The notes: a model not told the origin generated them from the sequence alone. 64,000 bases of DNA from Arcuatula senhousia (GCA_963971305.1 OZ020304.1:6143576-6207575); one strand, 5' to 3'. Positions 1 to 12,526 are shown, counted from the stretch's first letter. A program made the numbers and translations.

Positions 1-729
1 CTGGAAAAAACTAAAATCGTATGGCCATTATTTTTTTCTGGTAATCTTAAGAATAAAAGTAATATTAAATATTTTTATTTATAAAAATATAAAATCAACA
101 TTCATTCTTCATAAACTAACATGCTTATATTAAAACAAAATTGTATTTACAAATAAAAATAATATATTTCCAACAGAACAAATGTATAAGTGTCTTTGTC
201 AACTATAAATACAAAAATCAGTCACTGTCAGAACGGCTAAAATAAATAAATATAAAAACATGAACACAAAATATAACAACAATGTGCTTCGCGTGTTGAG
301 TTTGTAACACTCATAAAATTGGAGCAAAAAGGCTCGTGCAAATTTACATTTCATTTTGTACATATATTAAATAGAAAAAAATGTAAATAATGTATACAAA
401 ATAAATCATGTATATATAATGTAAATATAACAAAATAATGTCCAGCACCAAGGTTTAGTCAGCTTTTTGTACACATTTTTACCACACTATCTTGCAATTT
501 TTTTGTATAATTTTTTTTTTCATTGTGTCTTATCTCCCTTTACACACAATTTTTGCTCATTTCTTTTCTCTTTCATTCATATATCAGCATTCATTCCATG
601 TTTATATTAAAATATATGAAATAAATAGCACCAAAATATCAGCTTTGTAAAAATAAAAACAATTATATTTATATATATTACTGTTCAATAAGATCACAGA
701 CAAAAATAACTTGTAAATTTCCCTCCTTT
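1..729 (-). other. 3' untranslated region and downstream flank of the cyclin gene
   Basis: Lies after the cyclin stop codon (730-732). It is very AT-rich with no credible reading frame. A minus-strand AATAAA polyadenylation signal can be read at about 74-79, so the mRNA may end near the left edge of the window, but other A/T-rich variants are present and the true end cannot be fixed. Confidence 0.5.
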
Positions 730-3700
730 TTACATGATCATGGTTTCCTCCCCTGCTAACTCTTTAAGGAGAGCCTTGTTCTGTAGAGCAACATGATCGC
801 TGACACTCATGAAATTTGACTTGCTGCCAAACTTATTTTTAGCACCCTAAAAATAGAAAAATAATTCATAAATCAATAAGAATTACATTGACAGACCAAT
901 ATATTAAGTGAGGAAACAATTTAAGTAGCTACATTTGATAAGAAATCTGCCTAATTCCATGAGATTCAAAATACCATGGGCAAAAATCTTTATGTCCCTT
1001 ATACTCAAAAACTACACTGCAGTTTTCAATATAAAAAATATGTTCATGAAAAATGACGGAATTTATTTTATATATGTCATCTAAATTAAGATATCTACTA
1101 AAAAACAAAGAAAAAACAACCTTTGGTTGGATTTCAAATATTGTTTGCTAGGAGAAATAAAACTTGAATAAACATTTCTTTAAAATCTCATTTTTGTGGC
1201 TAATTTTCAATGATTTATTATGATACCACAATAATCAGCATACCTGGAACTTGCATGTGGGAACTTTGAGAAGGACCTTAGCATATGCCTTGGTACATGT
1301 CATCAAGTCTTTCTCCGAGTACCGACTGTAGTATGCTAAGGAGGTGTTCCACGGCTCTGGGACACCATACAACTTCCTGGCCAGATAAACAGCACTGGCT
1401 GCCATTAGGGAGGGTTGGAAGATGGTAAAGTGGGCACCAGTCAGGGAAAGGTCCAGTAGATACTGAGCAAGGAAGTTAACCTGAAACAACATATCATTGA
1501 AATGGTACCGGTATTTAGATCATTGCTTTTCCATTACAAATAAATGGTAATAAACTAGAATGGCAGTCTTCCATGGAAGACTTATGTCGTCTGCGTCATA
1601 AAATATTTGGTAAACAGGAAGTAGATGACTTACCAGCATAAAATGGCTTAACACCATAAAATTATAGTGCAATAGAAAGAAGCTACATGCCAAATATCAA
1701 GAGGCATTAGTTAAATAGTTAATTTTTGACTTTTCAAGTTTGAACAAAGATGGAAAAAATGATTGCATGCATATAAATCAAAATTAATGTAATACTGAGG
1801 TGTTTTTTTATTTGTGGCTACTCAAAAGACCACAAAATAAGACTGGTCAGTTCTGAAACCCTTTGTTATGAACATGAAATTTAAATCAGAGTTGCTGTCT
1901 CAGAGAAACAATCATCAATTTGAAAAACCATTTTACCTCTTTGATCTGATCTTCCTCAATTTCAAGGAATCTATCCAGAAATACAGTAGCGTCAGTAATG
2001 TTGAGGTCAAAGTTCATGGCCTTCAGTACATGTATCTCTAACTTCAGCACCTGGTCTGGCTTAAAACTGTTGTCTGTCAGGTGACACAGTGTAGCAACCT
2101 GCAATACATGTAATATTAACAGGTAGAGTGGCAGTCTTTTAGTTGTTGGGTTTTTTGGTTATTTTTGTGTGTTTTTAATAATGAGTGCAAATAGCTGATT
2201 AAAAGTCCATGTGTTTGAAAGCAAATGATTTGCTCTCTAAAGGTCATGACAGTAGTCCATATCATAATATATAAGGACACATAATAACTACCAAACAAAC
2301 AGCTTCTGTCTGTTGAATCAAATTCAATCTAAGGGTAGATAAACAGATTAGTAGACTATTGTTAAAAGGAGTAACATGTCACAAAATCATTTTGTAAGAC
2401 ATAAAAACATGAATAATCATGCAAAGTTCTCAAATAAGTAATATCTTACACAAATATCATAATATATTAGGACACATAATAACTAAACAAACAGCTCCTA
2501 TCTGCTGACTCAACTTCAACCTAATGGTGAATTTACAGATGAGTAGACTATCTTTAAAGAGTAAAAAATCATTTGGCAAGACATAGAAATATGAATAATC
2601 ATGCAAAGTTCTCCAATAAGTATTATCTTATGCCAAGATGTAACCAATAAGCCTATACAATATATAGCAATCTTTACTCTTACGTCTGGTGGAAATCTCT
2701 CGACATACTTGGCAGCTATAAACAAGCATGTAATTCCAAGAAGTTGTAATAACTGTAGTTTGACCCCCTTCAGGACCAGAAATCTGTCTATGAGTGCTAC
2801 TGTTAAGTGTAAGGTCTGCTGGCACAGTTCTTCATGGCCCTGAAAAAAAACATTAATAAGAAAAATGTCAGGAAAAACTTTTAAAATGGCTATGCATTAG
2901 ATAAGCCAACTTAAGATACTTCCTGTTCCATTGTGGATTCCATGTGGAGTAAAAGAATATCTCCAAAAGACATAATGCCCCACCTCACAACATTGGGGGC
3001 AGATGGAACTGAACAATGTATGCCCTCTACTTTTGTAGAGAAGGCATAAAAAGGCCATAATGGCTATTTATAGTATTCTCTTTTTTACATGTATGATATC
3101 AGAGTAGTGCATTAATGTTCTTTGTAAAGTTTCATCAAATTACACCAAACAGGAAGAGTTGCAAATTCACAATAAATTATTATCATTGGCAGATTTAAGG
3201 CTGGGTAGGGGCCCACACCTTTTGAAAATATTGCTTAAATCACTGAAGCATGGTGAAGTCTAGGCCCTTCTTTGGTCAGTCAGCCTCCTTACACCTTAAC
3301 AAAATATCTGGATGTGCTAAAAAATTCACCGAAATTGAAAATGTTTGCCTGGAATAATATTCACCTGAACTTGAATCAGCCAATCCGTCAATATGGCTCT
3401 CATGTTAGCATTAACCTCAGGATCTGCTGACAAATAGTCCTCACTAAATGTGAACCGTCTTTCTACCATCTGTAAAACAAAAGGGGTTATATTTCTTTTA
3501 AGATAACCTCTATAAATCGGAATTTTTAATCTAAATACTTTAGCTCTCAATCATTTCAAGACCCAATTTGTAAGCCTAAGATTTCAAATTTAATAACCCT
3601 TTGCATTTTTGTATGTGACAAAGGGACATTAACCACCTGGGATTGACCAATAGACTTTATCTTGTATACATGTAGACACCATTTAAACAGAAAACAAAAT

Positions 3701-6700
3701 TTTATTACACATATTTTATAGATTATCTCCCTTTTTGTTAAAAAGTTGCATATAATATTCTTATGAAAGTAATAATAATGTTACTTGTAAATAACAATAA
3801 ATATCCTGGGCATATTCTGGACAGTTGAACTGGTCATTCAAGTGTGAACAAACATCTTCTGGACATTTGATGAACATCTCACGAATTTTTGCTGTAGGAT
3901 CCACATCCACGTCCATCATGTTGTCCATAAACAACAAATCTAAGAAAACAATTATAACGACTTCTAGAATTTTGTTGCAATTGTTAAGCTATTGTATATT
4001 TAAAGTAACTTATGAAGGTCTGGTTAATAAAGCATATTTAATCTTATCAGTAAAGACTTTTTCCATCTTAGAAAGTTTGAATAATGTTACTTTTAAGACC
4101 ATAAGAGGAGTATATGTACTATTTATTTCAAAAGGTGGACATATCCTATAGCTTATTACCATCTGTCCTCGTGTGGCTTATCAAAGGATATTTTGATAAC
4201 CTTCAAATAACTTATTAATTACAAAACTCACCATCATCAATAATGGCAGAAGACTCTGGATTAGGTACACTAAAATCTGTAAACTTCTCTGGCTTTGTCT
4301 TCTTCCCTGTTTAAAAATTATTCAAAACATCTTACTTTGTACTGTTTATTACTTTTTTGTTCGATTTTTTTTTCAATGTTCTTTTTGTGTGCAGTAGATT
4401 TGATAATTTAGAAACAATATTGATTAATCTACCATTATTATTGTGATAATAGTTATTGTAGCTATTATTTTCATGCAACCAAATATAACATTGATGAGAA
4501 TGATCCAATTTACTGCAAGTTCAAGGTTAATATTCATGATACAAGTTAAAAACAAATGGCCAATGTTTACTGAAAACCCTTTGGTAACAAATAATGAAAT
4601 TCAGATAAATAAATTAATGTTATCTGCCCAATGTCAATACCCAAGGGTAGATTTAAAATTAAAGGAAAATCTTACTGAAATTGTTTATTATTATTTTTTT
4701 ACTTTCTTAAAATTATATTTTGTAAAAATCTTAAAATTGGATATTTTTTTTGTAAAAATATTGATTATCTCCCCTTATTGTGACTTTAATGAATGAAGTT
4801 ATATTGTAGGCATTGGCTAAATTTATAATGAAACCAGTGGTGCATGCCTTTTAAACATTGACAGGGTTGCCACTATTTTGTAGTGGCGAAATTAATGGTT
4901 TTTCCAGGACTTTTCAAGGGTATATAAGTCATTTTCAAGGATGAAAATATAGTCGACAAAATTTCAGTTCCCCTATGAAATTTTCTGTGAAACAGATCAA
5001 TCATAAACCTTTGATTGTGGAACTATCCAATTCCAGGTTTTTTCAAGGATATTTTCATTTTTTCAAAATTCAAGGTCTTTTCCAGGACCTTGAACTGACA
5101 AATGAAATTCAAGGGTTTTTCCAGGTTTCAAGGATGCGTGGCAACCCTGCATGATTGATTAGAATGATTCAATTCAATTCACTTTCATAGATACCAGTTT
5201 AAATAAGTACCAAATTAGTTATATAAAAAATGTTTCACCGTTATATTGAAGAAAAACAGACATTTTTGGTCAATAACACAGTCAAGTAAAGTAATTGTGA
5301 TTGATGTTTTAAACTGATAAATAATTACTACTATTTTTTTCAAACTATAGAAAATCGACACCCTTTACTTCTCTCTTAAATAAAATATTAATTGCAATTT
5401 CCTAAAGTGAAGGTTTTATTGAAAATTCATTAAAATGTTCTACATAAATCTATATCATACTAAGGATCTGTTGTGCCAACTTTGTTTTGGCCATATTATA
5501 GAATTTCTTTTCCTTTGGCTTTTCCTTCTTGGCCTTAGTAACAAATTCTGCAGCATTTTGGTTAGCTTTTATATTCTGGGTATCTTTCAAAACCTCTCTC
5601 CTCTAAAAGTGAATAAAACATACTAGTATGTAACTTGTTTAATTTATATGTATGAAATGTACATGTAATTAAGTGATTAAAAGTCCTCCATTTCAGATAT
5701 ATATATTTTGTCTTGCCTGCCAGTACCATCAGAAACAAATCTTTCTAACTTCCACTATATTTTCATAAATTTATTAGGAATTTCAGTTTCTGAGATCAAA
5801 AGGTGTTTTAAAACTTAAACATTGCTAATATATGCAATAACTAGAGGCTCCCAGGAGCCTGAATGGCTCACCTGATCTCTTATGCCAAAGTTTGAATAAA
5901 TTTCACAAACTTTCAAGTATACAAAGTTGCAAAACAATCCTTTCAGTGGTTTCAGAGAAGAGATTTGGAAATCAGTTTAAATTAATAGAAAAAAACAGTT
6001 AAAGGGCAATAACTCCTTTAAGGACCATTTGATGCTGAACAAGAAAAGTTGCTTCGGATTTTCTCTATCTCTTATACTTTTCGAGTTATAAGCCAAAAAC
6101 AATGGTCTGAACTGCTGTTCTATTTTTAGCAATGGCGGCCATGTTGGTTGGTTGACGTGTATATAATTCACAAACTTGGTAGAGGACATCCTAAAGATCA
6201 AGTATACCAAGTATCAATGCAATTCCTTAGGTGGTTTCAGAGAAGATTTTTGAAAATCAGTGTAAATTTATGGAAAAAAACAGTTAAAGGGGAATAACTC
6301 TTAAACGGCTGATCTGACAATTTTGACCCTGAAATCATTTTTGTAGATCTCAATGAGCTTAACAATTCTGCAATGTTAACTTTTCCTCTAGCTCTAACGA
6401 TTTTCAAGATATAGTCCAAAAACTGCAAAAATGGTCAATTTTGATGAGTAAAGGGCAATAACTCCTATAAGGAGTTGTTTCACAACTTCGATTCAATGGA
6501 GAGATTCGTAGAGCTTTTGATGCTGAACATGGTAAGCTGCTTCAGATTTTCTCTATCTCTTATACTTTTTGAGTTATAAGCCAAAAACAATGGTCTGACC
6601 TCCCTGTTCTATTTTTAGCAACGGCGGCCATGTTGGTTGGTCGACATGTATATAATTCACAAACTTGGTAGAGGACATCTTAAAGATCAAGTATACCAAG

Positions 6701-9700
6701 TATCAATGCAATCCCTTTGGTGGTTTCAGAGAAGAAGATTTTTGAAAATCAGTGTAAATTAATGGAAAAAAACAGTTAAAGGGGAATAACTCTTAAACGA
6801 CTGATCTGACAATTTTGACCCTGAATTCATTTTTGTAGATCTCAATGAGCTTAACAATTCTGCAATGTTAACTTTTCCTCTAGCTCTAACGGTTTTCAAG
6901 ATATAGTCCAAAAACTGCAAAAATGGTCAATTTTGATGATTAAAGGGCAATAACTCCTATAAAGAGTCGTTTCACAACTTTGACTCAATGGAGAGATTTG
7001 TAAAGCTTTTGATGCTGAACAAGGAAGGTTGCTTCGGATTTTCTCTATCTCTTATACTTATCGAGTTATAAGCCAAAAACAATGGTCTGACCCCCCTGTT
7101 CTATTTTTAGCAACGGCGGCCATTTTGGTTTGTCAACATTTATATTATTCACAAACTTGGTAGAGGACATCCTAAAAATCAAGTATACCAAGTTTCAATG
7201 CAATCCCTTCAGTGGTTTCAGAGAAGAAGATCTTTGAAGAAAAGTTAACGGACGACGGACGCTTAACGATGACAATAGCTCACATGACCCTTCGGGTCAG
7301 GTGAGCTAAAAATTATCAGTCAGTCAACCAGAAAATCAAGGTCAAGGTCAAAAGATGGGGATGCAACTGAGCTAAGCTACTACTGGGGTACCTAGGACTT
7401 ATAGTTCTTGAGATATGGGTGCTCATGAAACCTTAACACAAAAGTTAACACCGCCGCCTGCAAAGTAACACTTATGTCCCGCTCTGATTCGCAGGCGAAA
7501 CAAAAACAAAGAAAAGTGTTAAAGAATAATGATTTTAAAACTGAATGGCTTTATTCTACCTGAAACAGCAGATAATAAATACATACCACCAATCCAGATT
7601 GAGGCACCATTTCTTTAGACTGGTAGTAGTTTTGTCGCTTATCTGAGGAAATCTCCATATTTTCTCCTCTGCTTTTTATCTTATTCTCATTCAAAAACCA
7701 CTTGGATTTCTCCCTGAAAATGTTGATACCACAGAATATAGAAAAAAATTTGTTGCAAATACTTGAGTCCTGATTTTTTCAGTTTAAATATGTATTTGTA
7801 ATTCATGTCCATCATCAAGTATCAGAATCTTGGCTGGAGGTTGGTTGTTGTTTTATTACTTGTTTATGCACAGCAGTCAGAAGCTGCATATACACGTACA
7901 ATTCAAGCAGTACTTAGAACCTACCCCCAAATGGGGATAAGTATACCCATATAAGTAACTATTTTACAATGATAAATGTTATAAAGATGTGCCATCTTTG
8001 TAGGTAGATGGGGTGTCTAAAAAGCTATCCATAGAATTTTCATAAATTTTAGCCACAGTCAGTCCTAGACTGTTAAAAAATGCATGATTTTAGTACTTTT
8101 TATATAGGATCAATAGGGAAAATTCAAATCTCTTTTACCTAAAAAGATCTATTCCATAGATTTTTTTTAAATTTGTGAAAATGTTTTGCTTTGTATGGAT
8201 TTTTAAATATACTCAATAGAAAATAAAGTTCACCATCAAAATTTTGGAAACAAGAGGCTCCCAGGAGCCTGCATCGCTCACCTGGTCCTTACGCCATGAG
8301 TTTCTTTTCTTTAAGGGGTCATCTGACAACTGAGACCTAATTGAGACTTTTGTGAAGCCTTTGTAAAGAGCTGCATGTTTAAGGAAGCAACATCTTTTTT
8401 CTTCTCTGCATTAGTTTTCAATCTATAGGACAAAAACATGAAGAAACACTATTTTGACCTGTAAAGGGCCATAACCCATCTAACAAGTTTGACCCAATGG
8501 AGACTTTTGTAGAGCCTAATGAGCTCAACATTTAAGCAAGCAAAAGCTTTTCTCTACCTGCAATAGTTTTTATTGTATAGGGAAAAAGGCAATTTTTGAC
8601 CTTTAAAGGGCCATAACCCCTATAAGGAGTGATCTGACAAGTTTGACCCAATGGAGACTTTTTTTTTAGAGCTTAATGAGCTTAATATTTAAGCAAGCAA
8701 CAGCTTTTCTCTATCTGCAATATTTTTCATTCCATAGGGATATCTTTAAAGGGCCATAACCCCTATAAGGGGTCAACTGAGAACATTGACACAATGGAAA
8801 CTTTTGTAGAGAATATAATGAGCTTAACATTAAAGCAAGCAACAGTTTTTCTCTGTCTGTAATAGTTTCCATTCTTTAGGGAAAAGTGTTGTTTTTTTCC
8901 TTTAAAGGGCCATAATCCCTATAAGGGGTCATCTGACAACTTCAACCTTATGAAGATTTTTATAGAGCTAAATGAGCTGAACTTTTCAGCAAGCAACAGT
9001 TTTTCTCTATCTGCAATAGTTTTCATTCTATAGGGAAAAAAGTGTTATTTTTTTACCTTTAAAGGGCCATAATCCCTATAAGGGTCATCAATTTCAATTT
9101 ATTTTATTTATTGCTCGAACTCAATTACAATAATTGGTTTAGGCACAATGGATAATAGAAGTATATATATAATAAAGTATAATAAACACAATGATGATGA
9201 AATTTAGACAATTTACAATGTAAATATATATTGGTTTTATATTAATTTGTGGTTTCTTATTTCTAAACAGTTTGATATAAAGTTGGAAGACATCTTCAGT
9301 ACAAATGAAAACTTGTTATTGAATAGAAGTTTTACTTTTTCATTGTTGCTCATAAAATTGTATTGTTTGTATATGGAACTTATTTTCTTACTAAAATCAT
9401 CTCTCTGTGTCTTATAAAAATTGCAATAAAAAAGAAAATGAAATTCATCTTCAACAGAGATATTACATATTGGACATATTCTTTGTTCTAAAGGTATTTG
9501 AAGATGTCTCCCTTTTTCAATCATTAACTGATGAGAGCTTGTCCTAAGTCTACAAATCATGGCCCTATCCAATACATTGGTCAGTTTATCAACATAAGCT
9601 GGTCTCTCCCCACTTTCGTAGACTCCCAAAAAGAAATTTAGTTTGGCATTATTCTTTAAATTTGAATTTTGTGTTTGTTGTCATCTGACAACTTTAACAC

Positions 9701-11926
9701 AAAAAGACTTTTGTAGAGCTTAATGAGCCAAACATTTAAGCAAGCAACAGCTTTTCTCTATCTGCAATAGTTTTCATTCTAGAGGGCAAACACATGAAAA
9801 AAACTTCTAAGGACCATAACCCCTATTAGGGTTCCTCTGACAACTTCGACCCAATGGAGACTTTTGTAAAGCTTTTGATTCTGAAGATCTTAAGATCCTT
9901 CAGATTTTTTCTACATGTTATGGTTGCTGGGTTATCAGCCATTTTAAGTGGTTTTACCCTATGTTCTATTTTTATTTAATTGTTTTCCTTATTATTTCTA
10001 TACAAATTATCTCCCCTTAAAAAGTATGGAGAAAAAATTGAATTTGCAAAGAAGGTGTATTTTACGATTTTGTTGTTGTTGTAATTATCAATTTTGATGT
10101 TTACATTATGAAAGCTTATTTGGGTCACATTATGTGGTGTCACATAAAAAAATCAACACAAGTCCATTTGTCAATTCGTGGCCACGATTTGTCAATTCGT
10201 GGCCACGATTTAACAATTCGTGGCCTGTTGAGTAAACAAATCGTTCCCACGATTTAACAAATCGTGGCCACGAATAAACAAATCGTTCCCACGATTTGAC
10301 AATTCGTGGCCACGATTTGTTGGGTAAACAAATCGTTCCCACGATTTGTTGAGAAACAAATCGTTCCCACGATTTAACAATTCGTGGCCACGAATTGTTG
10401 AGTAAACAAATCGTTCCCACGATTTAACAATTCGTGGCCACGAATAAACAAATCGTTCCCACGATTTAACAATTCGTGGCCACGAGAAACAAATCGTTCC
10501 CACGATTTAGCAAATTGTTTCCCACGATTTAACAATTCGTGGCCACGAGAAACAAATCGTTCCCACAATTTAACAATTCGTGGCCACGATTTATTAAATC
10601 GTGGGAACGATTTGTTTATTCGTGGCCACAAATTGTTAAATCGTGGTAACGATTTGTTTATTTGTGGCCACGAACTGTTAAATCGTGGGAACGATTTGTG
10701 TTTACTCAACAATTCGTGGTCACGATTTGTTTACTCAACAAAACGTGGCCACGAATTGTTAAATCGTGGGAACAATTTGTTTCTCGTGGCCACGATTTGA
10801 CAAGTCGTGGGAACGATTTGTTGTTCGTGGCCACGAATTGTTAAATCGTGGGAACGATTTGTGCTGACTCAATAAATCGTGGCCACGATTTATGGGAACG
10901 ATTTGTGTTGACTCAACAAATCGTGGCCACGATTTATTAAATCGTGGGAACGATTTGTTTACTCAACAAATCGTGGGAACGATTTGTTCCTCGTGGCCAC
11001 GAATTGTTAAATCGTGGGAACGATTTGTTTCTCGTGGCCACGATTTGACAAGTCGTGGGAACGATTTGTTGTTCGTGGCCACGATTTGTTAAATCGTGGG
11101 AACGATTTGTATTTACTCAACAAATCGTGGCCACGATTTGTTAAATCGTGGGAACGATTTGTTAAATCGTGGGAACGATTTGTTTACTCAACAAATCGTG
11201 GCCACGAATAGTTAAATCGTGGCCACGAATTGTCAAATCGTGGGAACGATTTGTGTTTATTTTTTTTATGTGGCACCACATAATGTGACCCAAATAAGCT
11301 TTCATATTACATAGCCCAACTTAGAATAACAAACATTATTAATTTTAAAGTTAAGATAAATGTGCGAAAAAGATGCTCAGTGACACCCATCTACCTTGAA
11401 TAGAAAATTATCTTGACAGGCAGTTACTCTTTAGGTAATTACTCACCATTTGGTGGGTTGCGCCATACCTGTGGGGATAGCCACTTTAGATTATCCTTCA
11501 ACTTTTTCTTGTGGCCTCAAATTCAACAAGTTAGGTGAAATTGTTATTTTTTTGGTTTTATTCAGGTGTATCAAACAATTCAAACACACCCTAACTATAT
11601 AGTAGTACTGATTTTCTTCACAAGGTTCGACTAGTTAGCTTGCTCCTAGATAGATGACCATTATTTTTTTCACAAAAAGTTTCATTTAAACATGAAACCT
11701 GGATTTAAAAAAGACCTTGGAAGTACTCAATCTTACAAGTGAAGTGAAAAAGTTATATGTTTGAGTACAAAAAAAGAGTAAAATTTAGTTTATTGAATCA
11801 ACTTTAACCATAGACCTAAATATCCACTCAAAATTGATTTACTTCAACAGCCATGGAGAGAAAGAGATGCTAAACTAAACTGGATACATACAAACTATCG
11901 TTTCTTGTACTGGTAACTTTCGACAT
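730..11926 (-). CDS. CCNB: G2/mitotic-specific B-type cyclin, 11 coding exons
   Basis: Regulatory subunit of the mitotic CDK1 kinase, by family. Coding exons in transcription order: 11926-11892, 7713-7587, 5602-5461, 4306-4232, 3939-3785, 3469-3365, 2839-2684, 2098-1937, 1480-1244, 846-730. One further boundary check: each has AG before and GT after and all phases join, giving about 436 aa. Residues 56-64 read REVLKDTQN, a perfect RxxLxxxxN destruction box for APC/C. The cyclin box starts near residue 165; NMRAIL (about 200-205) is the hydrophobic patch; the second cyclin fold follows from about 320. The C-terminal NKFGSKSNF resembles the NKY.SSK segment of B cyclins rather than the cyclin A end. 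Odd: the usual K(F/Y)EE CDK-contact motif reads KYVE at about 257-260. The ten coordinates listed are the coding exons I can place; the start ATG at 11926 is chosen because its donor phase fits the next exon exactly. Family assignment is sure, B1/B2/B3 subtype is not. Confidence 0.9.
4862..5149. mobile_element. 288-bp inverted-repeat element (MITE-like)
   Basis: Bounded by CAGGGTTGCCAC and its reverse complement GTGGCAACCCTG. The inside repeats forms of TTTTCCAGGACTTTTCAAGG. It resembles non-autonomous DNA transposons of the hAT type in its CAGGG ends, but I see no clear 8-bp target duplication. It lies in a cyclin intron. Confidence 0.65.
5842..7309 (+). repeat. Dispersed repeat family A, near-complete copy
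   Basis: Begins AGAGGCTCCCAGGAGCCT (a small palindrome) followed by GGCTCACCTG, and ends in a hairpin at 7277-7307 (AGCTCACATGACCC, TTCG, GGGTCAGGTGAGCT) then CTAA. The interior is about three diverged units sharing AAGGGCAATAACTC and TATACCAAGTATCAATGCAAT. Other copies: 8253-9980 (3' end missing), 38664-39501, and a 3' fragment at about 33530-33875. No protein is encoded. Confidence 0.8.
7313..7505 (+). repeat. Dispersed repeat family B, 3' fragment
   Basis: Contains AATCAAGGTCAAGGTCAAAA and ends CGCAGGCGAAACAAAAAC. The same text recurs at 18957-19655 and in related form at 41516-43747, where complete copies have TGTCTCGCCTG-like left ends and CAGGCGAGACA-like right ends. Confidence 0.65.
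8253..9980 (+). repeat. Dispersed repeat family A, interrupted copy
   Basis: Starts with the family A palindrome and repeats units containing GGGCCATAACCCCTATAAGG and CAAGCAACAGCTTTTCTCTA. It is split by a LINE fragment at 9090-9679 and lacks the 3' hairpin found in the copies at 5842 and 38664. Confidence 0.75.
9090..9679 (-). mobile_element. 5'-truncated LINE fragment (C-terminal end of the RT protein)
   Basis: An open frame at 9629-9237 (130 aa) carries RICPICNISVEDEFHFLFYC, the zinc-knuckle-like CPxC...H...C segment typical of the C-terminus of non-LTR retrotransposon reverse-transcriptase proteins. The RT and endonuclease domains are absent. The fragment interrupts repeat family A between GGGTCATC and TCATCTGACAAC, with GTCATC duplicated at 9084-9089 and 9680-9685, so the target duplication is directly visible. 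The A-rich tail, read on the minus strand, ends at the left border. Clade not assigned. Confidence 0.8.
10107..11306. mobile_element. 1.2-kb foldback element made of short palindromes
   Basis: Exactly 1200 bp. Ends are inverted repeats of about 46 bp starting TATGAAAGCTTATTTGGGTC, flanked by the 6-bp direct repeat TTACAT at 10101-10106 and 11307-11312. The whole interior is an array alternating the hairpin AAATCGTTCCCACGATTT with the self-complementary TCGTGGCCACGA, with short spacers such as AACAA and TTGTTGAGTAA. The left half is mainly in one orientation and the right half in the other, switching near 10590, so the element is itself one long imperfect palindrome. Reading frames across it are low-complexity artefacts. 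It sits in cyclin intron 1. Confidence 0.85.
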
Positions 11927-11949
11927 TTGGACATGTGATTCTCTTGCTG

Positions 11950-12035
11950 AGTTGTGTTTAAATGACAAGACCAGAAGATTCCCGCCAAAGTGAGGTGTGT
12001 TCGAGTAATTCTAATCACGTGGTCATGTGATCGGA
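11950..12035 (-). promoter_or_regulatory. Probable cyclin promoter with E2F-type site
   Basis: Upstream of the cyclin ATG. ATTCCCGCCAAA at 11978-11989 matches an E2F/CDE-type site, and TTTAAA at 11957-11962 is a possible CHR element. CACGTG and CATGTG E-box motifs sit at about 12015-12028. E2F/CHR control is the known mode for mitotic cyclin genes. The arrangement is seen in the sequence; function is inferred. Confidence 0.5.
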
Positions 12036-12226
12036 ACTTAAATTTTGTTCAAGTTTTCAATATATGAAAAAAAATATATTGCCCGGATTCCCTACTTTTA
12101 AAAACACATTCTTCACAAAATTCTGAAAACGTCTAAGTAATCTTAGAAAATTGTAAGCTATTTTTTCAATACATTAATTTATAATTCATTGTAATTTGAA
12201 ATACCATCGTCCTTATTATTAACAAA

Positions 12227-12257
12227 GACCTGTATATTAAATTGTAATATACAGGTC
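12227..12257. repeat. Small hairpin GACCTGTATATTA
   Basis: Arms GACCTGTATATTA and TAATATACAGGTC with a 5-base loop. A related hairpin around the same AGACCTG/CAGGTCT core occurs at about 31449-31497, suggesting remnants of one tiny inverted-repeat family. Confidence 0.6.
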
Positions 12258-12274
12258 TATGTTATTAATGGACA

Positions 12275-12350
12275 AAAAATTTTCCTACCTACCTACCCTA
12301 ATTTTCAAGAGGAGGAAGCAGGAAACAAACATATATTTTGTTTTGGCCTA
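12275..12350 (+). repeat. Short dispersed repeat (copy 1 of 3)
   Basis: Shares CCTACCCTAATTTTCAAGAG and GGAAGCAGGAAACAAACATA with 59225-59305 on the plus strand and, inverted and diverged, with about 55610-55690. About 75 bp; origin unknown. Confidence 0.6.
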
Positions 12351-12492
12351 ATCATCATATTTTCTACAACATAACTAATTTTTCACATATTCTCATATTT
12401 TTTTAAGAGTACAACTATCGTATAACTTTTCTATCACAACAGTTTACCGTTGAAATGTATTGAAGTTCACAATTATCAACATCTTAACAAAA

Positions 12493-12526
<34 letters not shown>

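Noticed and set aside
3825..4151. 108-codon plus-strand frame
   Set aside because: Overlaps the antisense of a well-supported cyclin exon (3939-3785) and continues into AT-rich intron.
10130..11211. Many open frames of 60-112 codons with NRGNDLF or SWERFV motifs
   Set aside because: They are translations of the palindrome array in several frames on both strands; repetition, not coding.
10133..11260. CRISPR-like array of regularly repeated palindromes
   Set aside because: No unique spacers, eukaryotic context with introns, inverted halves and transposon-type ends with a target duplication.
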